From Salaquimonas sp041736675 (lineage in GTDB: Bacteria > Pseudomonadota > Alphaproteobacteria > Rhizobiales > Rhizobiaceae): a stretch of 64,000 bases of DNA. Positions 8,024 through 17,584 of the stretch are shown one piece after another; the stretch's first letter is position 1, and each line of letters starts with the position of its first letter. A program made the translations under genes and the position numbers. A model generated the notes under the pieces. It made no database searches and had not been told where the DNA came from. It worked only from the letters and a program-made list of their open reading frames with translations. The stretch is from contig JBGSTD010000013.1 in the NCBI GenBank assembly GCA_041736675.1, forward strand, positions 6,447-70,446, given 5' to 3'.

Positions 8024-9496
8024 ATGTCCTTCGGTTTCACGGTTGATCCTGATGATGGCGACAAGCTTCATGAGGAATGTGGTGTATTTGGAATTTTCGG
8101 TCATCAGGACGCTGCTGCCCTGACAACCCTCGGACTACACTCGCTGCAGCACCGCGGACAGGAAGCGGCAGGCATTGTTTCCTTCGACGGCAAACAGTTT
8201 TTTGCCGAGCGCCACCGCGGTCTGATCGGCGACAATTTCACCAATCCAGACGTACTGGAGCGCCTGAAAGGGTCGCGGGCAATCGGCCATAACCGTTATT
8301 CGACAACGGGCGGCGATGAAATGCGTAATGTTCAGCCGTTTTTTGCAGAACTTGCCGATGGCGGATTTGCCGTCGCCCACAACGGCAATTTGACCAATGC
8401 AACAACCCTTCGCCGTGAATTGCAACGAGAAGGCGCCATTTTCCATTCCACTTCGGACACCGAAGTTATTTTGCACCTCATCGCGATGGGCAAGAGCAAT
8501 GGTTTTGAGGAACGTCTGGTTGATGCGCTGCGCCGGATCGAGGGCGCTTTTTCTCTTGTCGGCATTACCAACAAGAAGATGATTGGCTGCCGTGATGCGC
8601 TCGGGGTTCGTCCGCTGGTATTGGGAGACCTTGACGGCGCGTATATTCTGGCCTCCGAAACCTGTGCACTCGACATTATCGGCGCAAGGTTTGTGCGGGA
8701 TATCGAACCAGGTGAACTGGTTGTCATCACCGAAACAGGTATCCACTCGTCAAAGCCATTTGCCACAACCGGCAAACGTTTCTGTATCTTTGAATATGTT
8801 TATTTTGCCCGCCCCGACTCCATTCTCGAGGGCAACAATGTCTATGATGTGCGCAAGCAGATCGGCGTTGAACTTGCCCGTGAGGCCCCTGTTGAAGCCG
8901 ATCTGGTTGTTCCAGTGCCTGACTCAGGCGTGCCGGCCGCAATCGGCTATGCGCAAGGTGCCAATCTGCCGTTTGAGCTTGGTATCATCCGAAACCATTA
9001 TGTTGGACGTACTTTCATTCAGCCGACCGATGCAATTCGCAACATGGGCGTCAAACTCAAACACAATGCAAACCGGAAAATGATTGAGGGAAAACGGGTC
9101 ATTCTGGTTGATGATTCAATCGTCCGCGGCACCACCTCGAAAAAGATCGTCCAGATGGTTCGCGATGCCGGGGCTTCGGAAGTGCACATGCGCATTGCCA
9201 GCCCGCCAACCGTTTCACCTTGCTTTTATGGCGTCGACACTCCTGAGCGGCACAAACTGCTCGCCTCGCGGATGAATGTGAAAGAAATGGCAGAATTCAT
9301 CAAGGTCGATTCGCTGGCCTTCATCAGCCTTGACGGCCTTTATCGCGCTGCAGGGGAAGCAAGCCGCAACAACGACCTGCCGCAATATTGTGACGCCTGT
9401 TTCTCGAAGGAATATCCAACCGAACTGACCGACCATAATGTGGATGGCACCAAGAGCGGCAAAATATCACTTCTTGCAGAGCGGCAGGGAAGATAG
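8024..9496 (+). CDS. purF: Amidophosphoribosyltransferase
   Basis: First committed enzyme of purine synthesis: PRPP plus glutamine gives phosphoribosylamine. 490 aa. A short propeptide precedes the catalytic Cys19 (HEECGVFGIFG), so processing would expose the Ntn nucleophile. The glutaminase domain has IGHNRYSTTGG and AHNGNLTN. The phosphoribosyltransferase domain has the PRPP loop VILVDDSIVRGTTSKK. Cysteines near the C-terminus (YCDACFSKEYPTE) fit the class that carries an Fe-S cluster. A hairpin (GACATTC/GAATGTC, 9517-9543) follows the stop but has no T-run. Confidence 0.97.
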   Translation: MSFGFTVDPDDGDKLHEECGVFGIFGHQDAAALTTLGLHSLQHRGQEAAGIVSFDGKQFFAERHRGLIGDNFTNPDVLERLKGSRAIGHNRYSTTGGDEMRNVQPFFAELADGGFAVAHNGNLTNATTLRRELQREGAIFHSTSDTEVILHLIAMGKSNGFEERLVDALRRIEGAFSLVGITNKKMIGCRDALGVRPLVLGDLDGAYILASETCALDIIGARFVRDIEPGELVVITETGIHSSKPFATTGKRFCIFEYVYFARPDSILEGNNVYDVRKQIGVELAREAPVEADLVVPVPDSGVPAAIGYAQGANLPFELGIIRNHYVGRTFIQPTDAIRNMGVKLKHNANRKMIEGKRVILVDDSIVRGTTSKKIVQMVRDAGASEVHMRIASPPTVSPCFYGVDTPERHKLLASRMNVKEMAEFIKVDSLAFISLDGLYRAAGEASRNNDLPQYCDACFSKEYPTELTDHNVDGTKSGKISLLAERQGR

Positions 9497-9568
9497 CAAT
9501 CAGGATCAGGCATTCGGACATTCGGGCGTGACCCTGAATGTCGTCAAACAGTTACGCAGGCAGAACTC

Positions 9569-10294
9569 ATGGGAAAACTACAGGGCAGGATCGCGCTCGT
9601 AACCGGCGCTTCACGGGGTATTGGCTATAATGCAGCCCTCGCATTTGCCCGTGAAGGGGCGCATGTGATCGGACTTGCCAAAACAGTGGGCGGTCTTGAA
9701 GAGCTTGACGAAGCCATCCGGAATGTGGGTGGAACGGCTACAATGGTTCCTCTCGACCTCATGGACTTCGATGCGCTCGACCGGCTTGGCGCGACAATTG
9801 ACGAGCGTTGGGGGCGGCTTGATGTCTTTCTTGCCAACGCCGGCATTTTGGGCGGGCTATCGCCGATCGGGCATATCGAACCCAAGACATTCGACAAGAT
9901 CATGGCGATCAATGTTACTGCCAACTGGCGGTTGGCGCGTTCGCTAGACCCGCTGTTGAAGGCCTCTGACGCCGGGCGCGTGTTGTTGATGAGTTCGGGT
10001 GCAGCACGATCCTGCAAGCCTTTCTGGGGCGGCTATTCCATATCAAAGGCGGCACTTGAGGCGCTCGGCAAGACCTGGGCCAATGAAAGCGCCAACAGCA
10101 ATCTCAGAATCAATATGGTCAATCCGGGCGCGACACGCACTGCAATGCGCGCCCAGGCAATGCCCGGCGAAGATCCAGCCACCCTGCCCCATCCAACGGA
10201 AATCGCTGAAAAACTGGTTGAACTTGTCTCGCCGCAGATGAACATCAACGGCGGTCTCTACGATGTGCAAAACGGGAAATGGAGCGAGGTTTAA
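9569..10294 (+). CDS. SDR family NAD(P)-dependent oxidoreductase
   Basis: 241-aa classical short-chain dehydrogenase. The cofactor motif is TGASRGIGYNAA (residues about 12-23), NAG is at about 90-92, and the active site is a serine in LLMSSGAA with YSISK (Tyr-x-x-x-Lys). Substrate unknown. It follows purF after 72 bases; this SDR downstream of purF recurs in Rhizobiales genomes as far as I recall. An acyl-activating enzyme comes next, but a functional link is not shown. Confidence 0.92.
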   Translation: MGKLQGRIALVTGASRGIGYNAALAFAREGAHVIGLAKTVGGLEELDEAIRNVGGTATMVPLDLMDFDALDRLGATIDERWGRLDVFLANAGILGGLSPIGHIEPKTFDKIMAINVTANWRLARSLDPLLKASDAGRVLLMSSGAARSCKPFWGGYSISKAALEALGKTWANESANSNLRINMVNPGATRTAMRAQAMPGEDPATLPHPTEIAEKLVELVSPQMNINGGLYDVQNGKWSEV

Positions 10295-10423
10295 CCGCCA
10301 GGCAAGCCATTCCGATATTCCTTTTGGGAAAAATTTTATCCAAATTGTTTTCCGCTTTCATTCGTGGCGCTTCCCTGCCAAAATCGACCATGATTGAAGG
10401 CTTGGGAGGGCTGGACATTGGGC

Positions 10424-11974
10424 ATGGGGTTTCATTCACCTTTTTCAGGACAATCACTTTTTCAGGCAATGGTTGGAGCAGCCCGTAAGTTCGGCACAAA
10501 AGAACCCGTGCTTGAAGACGCTGTCGGTCAAAAGTTTTCATATTCAAGGCTCCTCATCGGGGCGCGCATCCTCGGCAGGCGATTGGCAAAGGTCACTCAA
10601 AAGGGCGAGATTGTTGCGGTGCTGCTGCCAAATGCCAATGCAGTCGTGAGCACGTTTTACGGTTTGCAATCAGCGGGGCGAATTCCGGCGATGCTCAACT
10701 ATACCGCAGGGCCAACCATCGTTGCTTCCGCCTGCAAAACGGTGGAGGCAAAGACTGTTGTATCTTCCCGCCAATTTATCGAAAAGGCCGAGTTGCAAGA
10801 TCTGGAAACCGCGCTCAAAGATGCCGGTCTGAAGTTTTTTTGGCTGGAGGATATCGTACCGCAAGTCAGCACAATGGAAAAATTTCTGGCAGCCATTTTC
10901 AGCAAACAGCCGATTGAGCCGGTCGATCCTTCAGCAACTGCTGTCGTCCTCTACACTTCAGGTTCCGAGGGATTTCCCAAGGCGGTTCATTTGTCCCACC
11001 ACAATCTTCTCTCCAATTGCGGGCAGATTGGCGCGCGGATTGATTTTGGTCCGCAGGACAAACTTTTCAACGTGCTTCCGGTTTTTCATTCCTTTGGAAT
11101 GACTGGCGGAATGATCCTGCCGCTTATGTTTGGTACGCGCCTGTTTTTATACCCTTCACCACTGCATCTGAAAATCATTCCGCAAACCGTTGCCAAGGTA
11201 AAACCGACAATCCTGTTTGGCACGGACACCTTTTTGACCGGCTACGCCCGCACCGCAAAAGACAGTGATTTCGCATCGGTCAGAATGGTTGTGGCTGGCG
11301 CTGAGGCAGTGAAAAGCGAAACCCGCCAAACCTGGGCGAGCCGCTTTGACACCCTTGTGCTCGAAGGCTTTGGCATGACAGAGGCATCACCGGTGGTTGC
11401 GGTAAATACACCCGATGAAAACAAGCCTGGCACGGTAGGTAAACTGTTGCCCGGCATTGAGGTTCGCCTGGAACCGGTGGAAGGAATACCAACAGGCGGG
11501 AGGCTTTGGCTAAAAGGCCCCAACATCATGCGAGGGTACATGACACATGACAGGCCGGGCGAACTGCAACCACTTGAAGATGGCTGGCATGACAGCGGTG
11601 ATATCGTTGAACTTGACCAGGAAAACTATGTGACCATCAAGGGCCGTGCAAAACGCTTTGCCAAAATTGCCGGCGAAATGGTTTCGCTGGGTGCCATTGA
11701 AATGATGGCAGCGTCTTTATGGCCTGAGGAAAATCATGCGGTGGTCAGCATCTCCGACAAGAGACGGGGCGAAAAAATAGTTCTTGTGACGACCAGCCAG
11801 CGCGCTGAAAAAGATGAACTGGTAAAGGCCACCCGCAGAAATGGCTACACCGAGCTGATGGTGCCCAACCTGATTGTCAAGGTTGGCCAGATTCCGGTCC
11901 TTGGCTCAGGCAAAACCGATTACGTGACCACACAAAAACTGGTGAGCGACAACGACACAAACGAGGCACAATAA
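10424..11974 (+). CDS. AMP-dependent acyl-CoA/acyl-ACP synthetase, Aas-like
   Basis: 516-aa ANL-superfamily adenylating enzyme that would activate a fatty acid as its AMP ester. The P-loop-like motif is YTSGSEGFPKAVHLSHHN; GFGMTEASP and the hinge region DGWHDSGDIVELD...GRAKRFAKIAGEM are also clear. The GSEGFPK form and the C-terminal sequence resemble the acyl-ACP synthetase half of Aas (2-acyl-glycerophosphoethanolamine acyltransferase/acyl-ACP synthetase), but no acyltransferase domain is present. ATG 10424 is taken as the start; a TTG at 10394 is possible. Convergent with pssA, so a part in phospholipid turnover is plausible but inferred. Confidence 0.88.
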   Translation: MGFHSPFSGQSLFQAMVGAARKFGTKEPVLEDAVGQKFSYSRLLIGARILGRRLAKVTQKGEIVAVLLPNANAVVSTFYGLQSAGRIPAMLNYTAGPTIVASACKTVEAKTVVSSRQFIEKAELQDLETALKDAGLKFFWLEDIVPQVSTMEKFLAAIFSKQPIEPVDPSATAVVLYTSGSEGFPKAVHLSHHNLLSNCGQIGARIDFGPQDKLFNVLPVFHSFGMTGGMILPLMFGTRLFLYPSPLHLKIIPQTVAKVKPTILFGTDTFLTGYARTAKDSDFASVRMVVAGAEAVKSETRQTWASRFDTLVLEGFGMTEASPVVAVNTPDENKPGTVGKLLPGIEVRLEPVEGIPTGGRLWLKGPNIMRGYMTHDRPGELQPLEDGWHDSGDIVELDQENYVTIKGRAKRFAKIAGEMVSLGAIEMMAASLWPEENHAVVSISDKRRGEKIVLVTTSQRAEKDELVKATRRNGYTELMVPNLIVKVGQIPVLGSGKTDYVTTQKLVSDNDTNEAQ

Positions 11975-12025
11975 ACGAGAATTTTGCAGGCAATCGGTAG
12001 CACCAGAAAAGCCTGCTCAACCGAA

Positions 12026-12919
12026 CTATTCCGGTTTTTTACGTTCACGTTTTCTTGGACGCGACTTGTTTGCACTTTCGCGGCTCGCCTGTGGCTCGGC
12101 CTTTGCTGCCATGACAGACTGGTTGTGACGCTCTTCGAGCTGATGGTAATAGCGATATCCCCATGGAAGGGAAACCAGATAGGCGAAGGCGGCCATGCTC
12201 AACGTCTGCCAAGGATAGCTGAGTAGAATTGCGATGACGACGACGATTGCCATGATCATCGGCAAGGCGAGCGTACGCGGGATATGCTTGCCAAGGCTTT
12301 TGCCTGAATAGGTCGGCAGGTTTGATACCATCAGCATGCCGACGCAAATCACATAAAACGCGGCAAGAAGGTCAACCCAGAGCGTTTCGACGACGCCCAA
12401 TTGCACCAGATACAAGGGAAACAGCACCAGCATGGCCCCGGCAGGTGCAGGAACGCCGGTAAAGAAATCCGCCTGGAATGGCGGTTTGTTGGGGTTGTTC
12501 AGTTGAACGTTGAAACGTGCCAGCCTCAAACAGGCACTCATCGCATAAACCAGCGCAGCAACCCAGCCGAAGGGGCGCAATTCGTTGAGCAGGGTAAAAT
12601 ACAACACCATTGCAGGTGCAACGCCGAAATTGACAAAATCCGCAAGGCTGTCCATTTGCGCGCCAAAGGGTGTGGCCGATTTCAGAAAACGGGCAACACG
12701 TCCATCAACGCCATCGAGTATCGCCGCCAGAATAATCGCCCCGAGGGCAAGTTCAATCCGGTTTTCGATGGAAAAACGGATGGCGGTCAACCCGGAACAG
12801 ATCGCCAGCAGAGTTAAAATATTGGGGAGCAGCATCCGGAACGGAATATCACGCAGGCGAGGCTGCTGGCGCTGCTCATCTTTTTCACCGGTCTCGTAAG
12901 GGGGAAAAGGCGCTTCCAT
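12026..12919 (-). CDS. pssA: CDP-diacylglycerol-serine O-phosphatidyltransferase
   Basis: Makes phosphatidylserine from CDP-diacylglycerol and serine at the inner membrane. 297 aa with about eight hydrophobic helices. The CDP-alcohol phosphotransferase signature D-G-x2-A-R-x8-G-x3-D-x3-D is complete in DGRVARFLKSATPFGAQMDS and the LAD that follows. The last 35 residues are basic and disordered (SRPRKRERKKPE). ATG 12919 lies two bases after the psd stop; a TTG at 12925 would overlap psd by four bases. Coupled to psd, so the two consecutive steps towards phosphatidylethanolamine are co-expressed. Confidence 0.95.
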   Translation of the reverse strand: MEAPFPPYETGEKDEQRQQPRLRDIPFRMLLPNILTLLAICSGLTAIRFSIENRIELALGAIILAAILDGVDGRVARFLKSATPFGAQMDSLADFVNFGVAPAMVLYFTLLNELRPFGWVAALVYAMSACLRLARFNVQLNNPNKPPFQADFFTGVPAPAGAMLVLFPLYLVQLGVVETLWVDLLAAFYVICVGMLMVSNLPTYSGKSLGKHIPRTLALPMIMAIVVVIAILLSYPWQTLSMAAFAYLVSLPWGYRYYHQLEERHNQSVMAAKAEPQASRESANKSRPRKRERKKPE

Positions 12920-12921
12920 TC

Positions 12922-13620
12922 TCAACTGACTCTGATCAGGGGCGAAACAGTGTCATCGTCATAACGGGCGAGAACCGTTTCTCCGCCAATAGAGGTCTGG
13001 CCAAGCGCCACAACAACCTTGGCGCCTTCGGGCACATAAACATCAAGACGTGAACCGAACCGGATGAGGCCAAAGCGCTCGCCAGTTGCCAGTGTTTCCT
13101 CTGCCTTGGACCAGCACAGGATGCGGCGGGCGATCAGGCCTGCAATCTGCACCACGGCAATCGTGCCTTTGCTGGTTTCAATCAGCAGGGAATTGCGTTC
13201 ATTGTCTGTGGAAGCCTTGTCGAGTTCCGCATTTAGAAACTCGCCCTTCTTGTAAATGATCTGCCTGATCCGGCCTGCCACAGGCGATCGGTTGATGTGG
13301 CAGTTGAAGACATTCATGAACACCGACACGCGCATTACGGGTTCATCTCCAAGACCAAGTTCGGCCGGGGGAACCACCTTGCCGATGTGGGAAATTTTTC
13401 CGTCCGCCGGAGAGATAATAAACTCCTCGTTGACGGGCGTTACCCGGGCGGGATCGCGGAAAAACCAGATGCACCAAACCGTCAGAACCATTCCAATCCA
13501 GAACAAGGGTGTCCACAAAAATCCAAGAACAAGCGACACAACGAAAAACGCGGCAATGAATTTGTAGCCTTCGGGATGAACCGGAACCATTGCGTTGCGG
13601 ATGGATGAAGTAACGGACAT
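12922..13620 (-). CDS. psd: Phosphatidylserine decarboxylase, short form
   Basis: Converts phosphatidylserine to phosphatidylethanolamine. 232 aa, the short alphaproteobacterial class. Two N-terminal hydrophobic segments serve as a membrane anchor. PADGKISHIGKV and FMNVFNCHINRSPVAG are family motifs. The self-cleavage site that creates the pyruvoyl group is the Gly-Ser in LIRFGSRLDVYVPEG near the C-terminus. AGGAAA precedes the ATG. First gene of the psd-pssA pair. Confidence 0.95.
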   Translation of the reverse strand: MSVTSSIRNAMVPVHPEGYKFIAAFFVVSLVLGFLWTPLFWIGMVLTVWCIWFFRDPARVTPVNEEFIISPADGKISHIGKVVPPAELGLGDEPVMRVSVFMNVFNCHINRSPVAGRIRQIIYKKGEFLNAELDKASTDNERNSLLIETSKGTIAVVQIAGLIARRILCWSKAEETLATGERFGLIRFGSRLDVYVPEGAKVVVALGQTSIGGETVLARYDDDTVSPLIRVS

Positions 13621-13709
13621 GGGTTTCCTGTCTGATAGAGGTTTGAGCGCAGAATTACGCTGCTTTACAGCAATTACCAGTCAGATGCAAAAGCGCGACG
13701 CGGAATAAA

Positions 13710-15608
13710 TCAGGTTCTTACTCTTTCGATCACGCCCAGATTATCCTTTTCGCGTGCCGCCCGCAGTTTGTCTTCTGCCTCGTTTGCCTCACGCTGGCGA
13801 TCCCACATTTCGGCATATAGCCCCTTCTTGCGAATTAGCGCCTTATGTGTGCCCCGCTCGGCGATTTCACCGGCCTTTAGAACGATGATTTCATCTGCAG
13901 AAATGACAGTGGAAAGCCGGTGAGCGATAACCACCGTTGTTCTGTTTTTTGAAACCAGATCAAGGGCAGACTGGATTTCGCGCTCGGTCTGGGTATCAAG
14001 CGCCGAAGTGGCTTCGTCGAGAATGAGGATTGGCGGAGCTTTCAAAAGGGTGCGGGAAATCGCCACCCGCTGCTTTTCGCCGCCAGAAAGTTTCAACCCA
14101 CGTTCGCCGACCTGGGTTTGATAACCGGCCGGTAAAGACTTGATAAAATTACCGATTTGTGCCATTTCAGCAGCCTGTTCCACATCTGCCTCGCTGGCAT
14201 CTACCCTGCCGTATCGAATGTTGTAGGCGATGGTATCATTAAAAAGTACAGTATCCTGGGGCACCATGCCGATTGCAAAGCGTAAGGATTTCTGCGTGAT
14301 GTCACGAATGTCCTGACCATCGATGGTTATCGCGCCACCTGTTACATCATAAAACCTGAACAGCAGCCGCGAGATAGTGGATTTACCGGCACCAGAGGGA
14401 CCGACAATTGCCACTGTCTTTCCTGCCGGAACTTCGAAGCTGACATTTTTCAGGATCGCCCGATCCGGATCGTAGTGAAAATTCACATTTTCAAACCGGA
14501 TTGCACCGTTCCTTATATCCAGATCTTTTGCACCCGGCTTGTCCTCAATTTCTTTTTCCTCGCCCAGCAGATCGAACATCGCTTCGAGATCGGTAAATCC
14601 CTGCCGTATCTCGCGGTAAATAAAACCGATGAAATTGAGCGGAATGGACAATTGCAATAGCAGGGCATTGATCAGGACAAAGTCTCCCAGAGTTTGTTCT
14701 CCCCGCTGAACGGCCATTGCCGACAAGATCATGCAGGCACCCATGCCAAGGCCGAGAATAACCGCCTGACCAAAATTAAGCCAAGCCAGCGAGGTCCAGA
14801 CCTTGGTGGCTGCGCGCTCATACTTTTCCATGGAACTATCAAAACGCCGGGCTTCCATTTCCTCGTTGCCAAAATACTTCACGGTCTCGAAATTCAGCAG
14901 CGAATCGACTGCCTTGGAATTTGCATCTGTATCATTTGTGTTCATGTCCTTGCGTATGTTGATGCGCCAGTCACTGGCCCGCACAGAAAACCAGACATAC
15001 AACCAGATCATCACGCTGATGATGGCAACATAGACAAAGCCGAACTGATACCAGATCACTGCCGCCATGAAGGCAAATTCAATGAGGGTGGGGCCGCCAT
15101 TGAGGATGGTGAAGCGGACAATTGCCTCGATCCCCTTGGTGCCACGCTCGATTACCCTTGAAAGTCCTCCCGTGCGGCGGGCCAGGTGATACCGCAGGCT
15201 AAGTGCATGCATGTGCCTGAATACGAGAGTGGCCATCTGGCGCACCGCATATTGGCCGACACTGGCAAAAGCCGCATCACGCAGATTGTTGAACCCGACA
15301 ACCATTACCCGCCCGACATTGTAGGCAATGACCAGCATCACCGGAACCAGCAAAAAAGGCGGTATCCAGTCCGGGAGCCCAGGTTCGCTGTTAAGCGCAT
15401 CGGTTGCCCATTTGTAAAAATAGGGAACGAGCACGGTAATAACTTTGGCGAGGATCAGAACCACCATAGCCCAAACCACCCGTAATTTCAGATCAGGACG
15501 ATCTGCCGGCCACATGAATGGCCACAAATTACGAATCGTCGAGGCTGTCTGGCCGCGCTCGCCACTGACCAGTTTATGGTTTTTGCCCTGATGTAAACGT
15601 GAACTCAT
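13710..15608 (-). CDS. Atm1-type ABC exporter
   Basis: 632-aa half-transporter with membrane and ATPase domains in one chain, of the ABCB7/Atm1/HMT1 type that exports glutathione-linked compounds and supports metal tolerance. Typical opening is TASTIRNLWPFMWPADRPDL; the transmembrane region covers about residues 40-330. Walker A is GPSGAGKST, the signature LSGGEKQR, Walker B ILILDEATSALD, and the H-loop AHRLST. Its ATG overlaps the stop of an ArsR-type gene by four bases, so the two are translationally coupled. Repression by that ArsR, relieved by metal, is the likely control. The cargo is not known from sequence. Confidence 0.93.
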   Translation of the reverse strand: MSSRLHQGKNHKLVSGERGQTASTIRNLWPFMWPADRPDLKLRVVWAMVVLILAKVITVLVPYFYKWATDALNSEPGLPDWIPPFLLVPVMLVIAYNVGRVMVVGFNNLRDAAFASVGQYAVRQMATLVFRHMHALSLRYHLARRTGGLSRVIERGTKGIEAIVRFTILNGGPTLIEFAFMAAVIWYQFGFVYVAIISVMIWLYVWFSVRASDWRINIRKDMNTNDTDANSKAVDSLLNFETVKYFGNEEMEARRFDSSMEKYERAATKVWTSLAWLNFGQAVILGLGMGACMILSAMAVQRGEQTLGDFVLINALLLQLSIPLNFIGFIYREIRQGFTDLEAMFDLLGEEKEIEDKPGAKDLDIRNGAIRFENVNFHYDPDRAILKNVSFEVPAGKTVAIVGPSGAGKSTISRLLFRFYDVTGGAITIDGQDIRDITQKSLRFAIGMVPQDTVLFNDTIAYNIRYGRVDASEADVEQAAEMAQIGNFIKSLPAGYQTQVGERGLKLSGGEKQRVAISRTLLKAPPILILDEATSALDTQTEREIQSALDLVSKNRTTVVIAHRLSTVISADEIIVLKAGEIAERGTHKALIRKKGLYAEMWDRQREANEAEDKLRAAREKDNLGVIERVRT

Positions 15609-15970
15609 TTGGAACTTTCTGGAAGGGGGTGAACCGGATTTGGTTCAACGCTATATTGGCTTGCGGAAACAATAGCCAACTGTTCACATACGGTTGCCAA
15701 CCGGGATTTATTGAGGGAATAGATCGAACGGGTTCCCTCTGCCCGCCAGTCAACAAGACCGACAGCTCTGAGCATCTCAAGATGCTGCGATATGGTCGAT
15801 TGCGCCAAAGGCAAGGTTTTACAAAAATCACCACCGCAACAGCGCTCACGGGCGGCAAGCTGACGTATGATTTCCAGACGGGCCGGATGGCCCAACGCCT
15901 TGAGAGCATTGGCCAAAGGTAAAGTCTCACCGGATGCTTCCGTTGTGCAACAAGAGTTGGTGCTTTTCAT
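15605..15970 (-). CDS. ArsR-family metal-responsive regulator
   Basis: 121-aa winged-helix repressor. ANALKALGHPARLEIIRQL and LAQSTISQHLEMLRAVGLVD are typical. It has the cysteine cluster ERCCGGDFC at the metal-site position of ArsR helix alpha-3 and further cysteines near the N-terminus (SCC), so sensing of a soft metal or metalloid is likely. The 3' end overlaps the Atm1-type exporter gene (ATGA). A perfect palindrome lies 60 bases upstream of the start at 16030-16045. The ribosome site is weak. Confidence 0.9.
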   Translation of the reverse strand: MKSTNSCCTTEASGETLPLANALKALGHPARLEIIRQLAARERCCGGDFCKTLPLAQSTISQHLEMLRAVGLVDWRAEGTRSIYSLNKSRLATVCEQLAIVSASQYSVEPNPVHPLPESSK

Positions 15971-16029
15971 GAAATTCGTCCGATTGACCTGAATTTATTG
16001 CCGTTCGTGAGTCTCGGCAACCTTCATTT

Positions 16030-16045
16030 ATCGGTAAATACCGAT
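16030..16045 (-). promoter_or_regulatory. Palindromic operator upstream of arsR-Atm1 operon
   Basis: Perfect inverted repeat ATCGGTA-AA-TACCGAT, with a weaker outer repeat (TTCAT/ATGAA). It lies 60 bases upstream of the arsR start and just beyond the end of the LysM gene. It shares the central ten bases GGTAAATACC with the operator at 5605-5624. Assignment to this ArsR is an inference from position. Confidence 0.65.
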
Positions 16046-16063
16046 GAAGTCAATTCAGGTCGG

Positions 16064-17584
16064 TCATCCGGCTTTTTCTGTTGTGCCTTCTGCTACCGGC
16101 TTGCCATCCTCCGGTTCAGTTTCAGGGATATCGAAAACCTGGCCTGGATAAATACGATTCGGGTTTTTGATCTGGCTCTCGTTTGCAGAGAATATGACTG
16201 TGTATTTGCGTCCGGCACCAAGCATACGGCGCGATATCCGCCAAAGATTGTCGCCGCGCCGAATGATCACCGAACGCCCGGTCTTGATGACCGGGACTTC
16301 GCCGCTCGCCTCTGCTGCAGCAGTTTCCGCAGGCTTTGCCGTACCTTCAACAGCAGGGGCTGTCTCGGCAGGTTTTACTTCCTCAGCCTTTTGAGGGACC
16401 GGATCAACGGCTTGCGCCGCTGTTTCCGCGGCGGCGGCTTTATTCTCCTGATTTTCCGCTACATTTTTCTCCGGCTGCGCCTCCGCCACGGCTACAGGCG
16501 GCTCTTCCGGTGAGTGGTCAATCATGACGGCCGCGCGCGAGGCAACCTGCGAACCATCGGCGCTCAACGAATCGATACGAAGATTGTGAGTGCCGACAGC
16601 AAGCCCCTCGCTCAGTTCAAACAGAAAAGAACCGTTCGGCCTAATCTTTATTGTCCCTTTCAAGGTATCGTCGATATAGATTCTTGCCGTTCTGTTTGGT
16701 TCACCAAGACCGGCGATGAACACCTTGTTTGGTTCAACATCCACAGCCTGAACCAGTATCGTCGTTTCATCTTTCTTCACAACGGGAGCGGCCTCGCCGG
16801 AAGGAGGCTGCTCTTTTGTCTCAACTGCCTGAGCGCCTGAAGCAGGCTCACTCGCAGGCTCTTTTGCAGCTTGTGTGGCTGATCCTGTCTCGGCCTTGGC
16901 AGGCTCATTTGAAGCAACTTCCTTGTTTTCAGTTACCACATTGTTTTCCGCTGCCGGCTGATCAATTTGTGGCGCCTGCAAAATGCGGGTGGCCTCGCCC
17001 TGCTCTTGCACCATGGCCAGCACTTCGCCTTTTGCATCCCCTGCCTGCGGAATGGTGACAATACCCACTTCAGCGGAAAGGACAGGCGCACCGCCATCTG
17101 GTGTTGCCCGTATCATCAGTTCATGATCACCGGCGGCAAGCGGCTTTTCAAACACGATGGCAAACTCGCCATCAGCGCCTGAGCGTGAATTGGCAAGAAC
17201 CTCATCGCCTTCCATGATTTCAACAAGGCTGTTCGCCGGGCCAGAACCTGCGATCACCACAGAGCCGTCCTTTTCCACCCTCAACACATCAAAGGTTGGC
17301 AACTTGGGATCAGCTGTCGAAACTTCCGGTTTGGCCTCCGGCTTTGTTTCAGGCAGGCTGGCAACTTGTTCGGAAGGTTTCGCCGCAGGATCTTCGGCGG
17401 CCTTTGTTTCTGGTTCCTTTGGCGCGGCATCACCAGATGGCGCAGGCTGGGCAGTACCCTGTTGAACAGCAGGCGGCGTGGTATCGGAAGTATTGTTGAC
17501 GAGCAGATAACCACCACCTGCTGCGGTCACGGTTCCCGCGAGCAACGCCAATACCTTGCCTGATAGTTTCATGCCAGCTGCCAT
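16064..17584 (-). CDS. LysM-domain envelope protein with Ig-like segments
   Basis: 506 aa from ATG 17584. An N-terminal hydrophobic helix (KLSGKVLALLAGTVTAAGGG) acts as signal or anchor, followed by a long Pro/Ala/Glu-rich linker. Two similar beta-rich modules follow (VVIAGSGPANSLVEIMEGDE and VFIAGLGEPNRTARIYIDD, each ending in a GDHELMIRA/GTHNLRIDS type strand), which look Ig-like. The C-terminal LysM (RRGDNLWRISRRMLGAGRKY, ending YPGQVFDIP) should bind peptidoglycan. I recall this arrangement from Rhizobiales LysM proteins. A frame open to 17671 adds residues without signal features. Confidence 0.85.
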   Translation of the reverse strand: MAAGMKLSGKVLALLAGTVTAAGGGYLLVNNTSDTTPPAVQQGTAQPAPSGDAAPKEPETKAAEDPAAKPSEQVASLPETKPEAKPEVSTADPKLPTFDVLRVEKDGSVVIAGSGPANSLVEIMEGDEVLANSRSGADGEFAIVFEKPLAAGDHELMIRATPDGGAPVLSAEVGIVTIPQAGDAKGEVLAMVQEQGEATRILQAPQIDQPAAENNVVTENKEVASNEPAKAETGSATQAAKEPASEPASGAQAVETKEQPPSGEAAPVVKKDETTILVQAVDVEPNKVFIAGLGEPNRTARIYIDDTLKGTIKIRPNGSFLFELSEGLAVGTHNLRIDSLSADGSQVASRAAVMIDHSPEEPPVAVAEAQPEKNVAENQENKAAAAETAAQAVDPVPQKAEEVKPAETAPAVEGTAKPAETAAAEASGEVPVIKTGRSVIIRRGDNLWRISRRMLGAGRKYTVIFSANESQIKNPNRIYPGQVFDIPETEPEDGKPVAEGTTEKAG

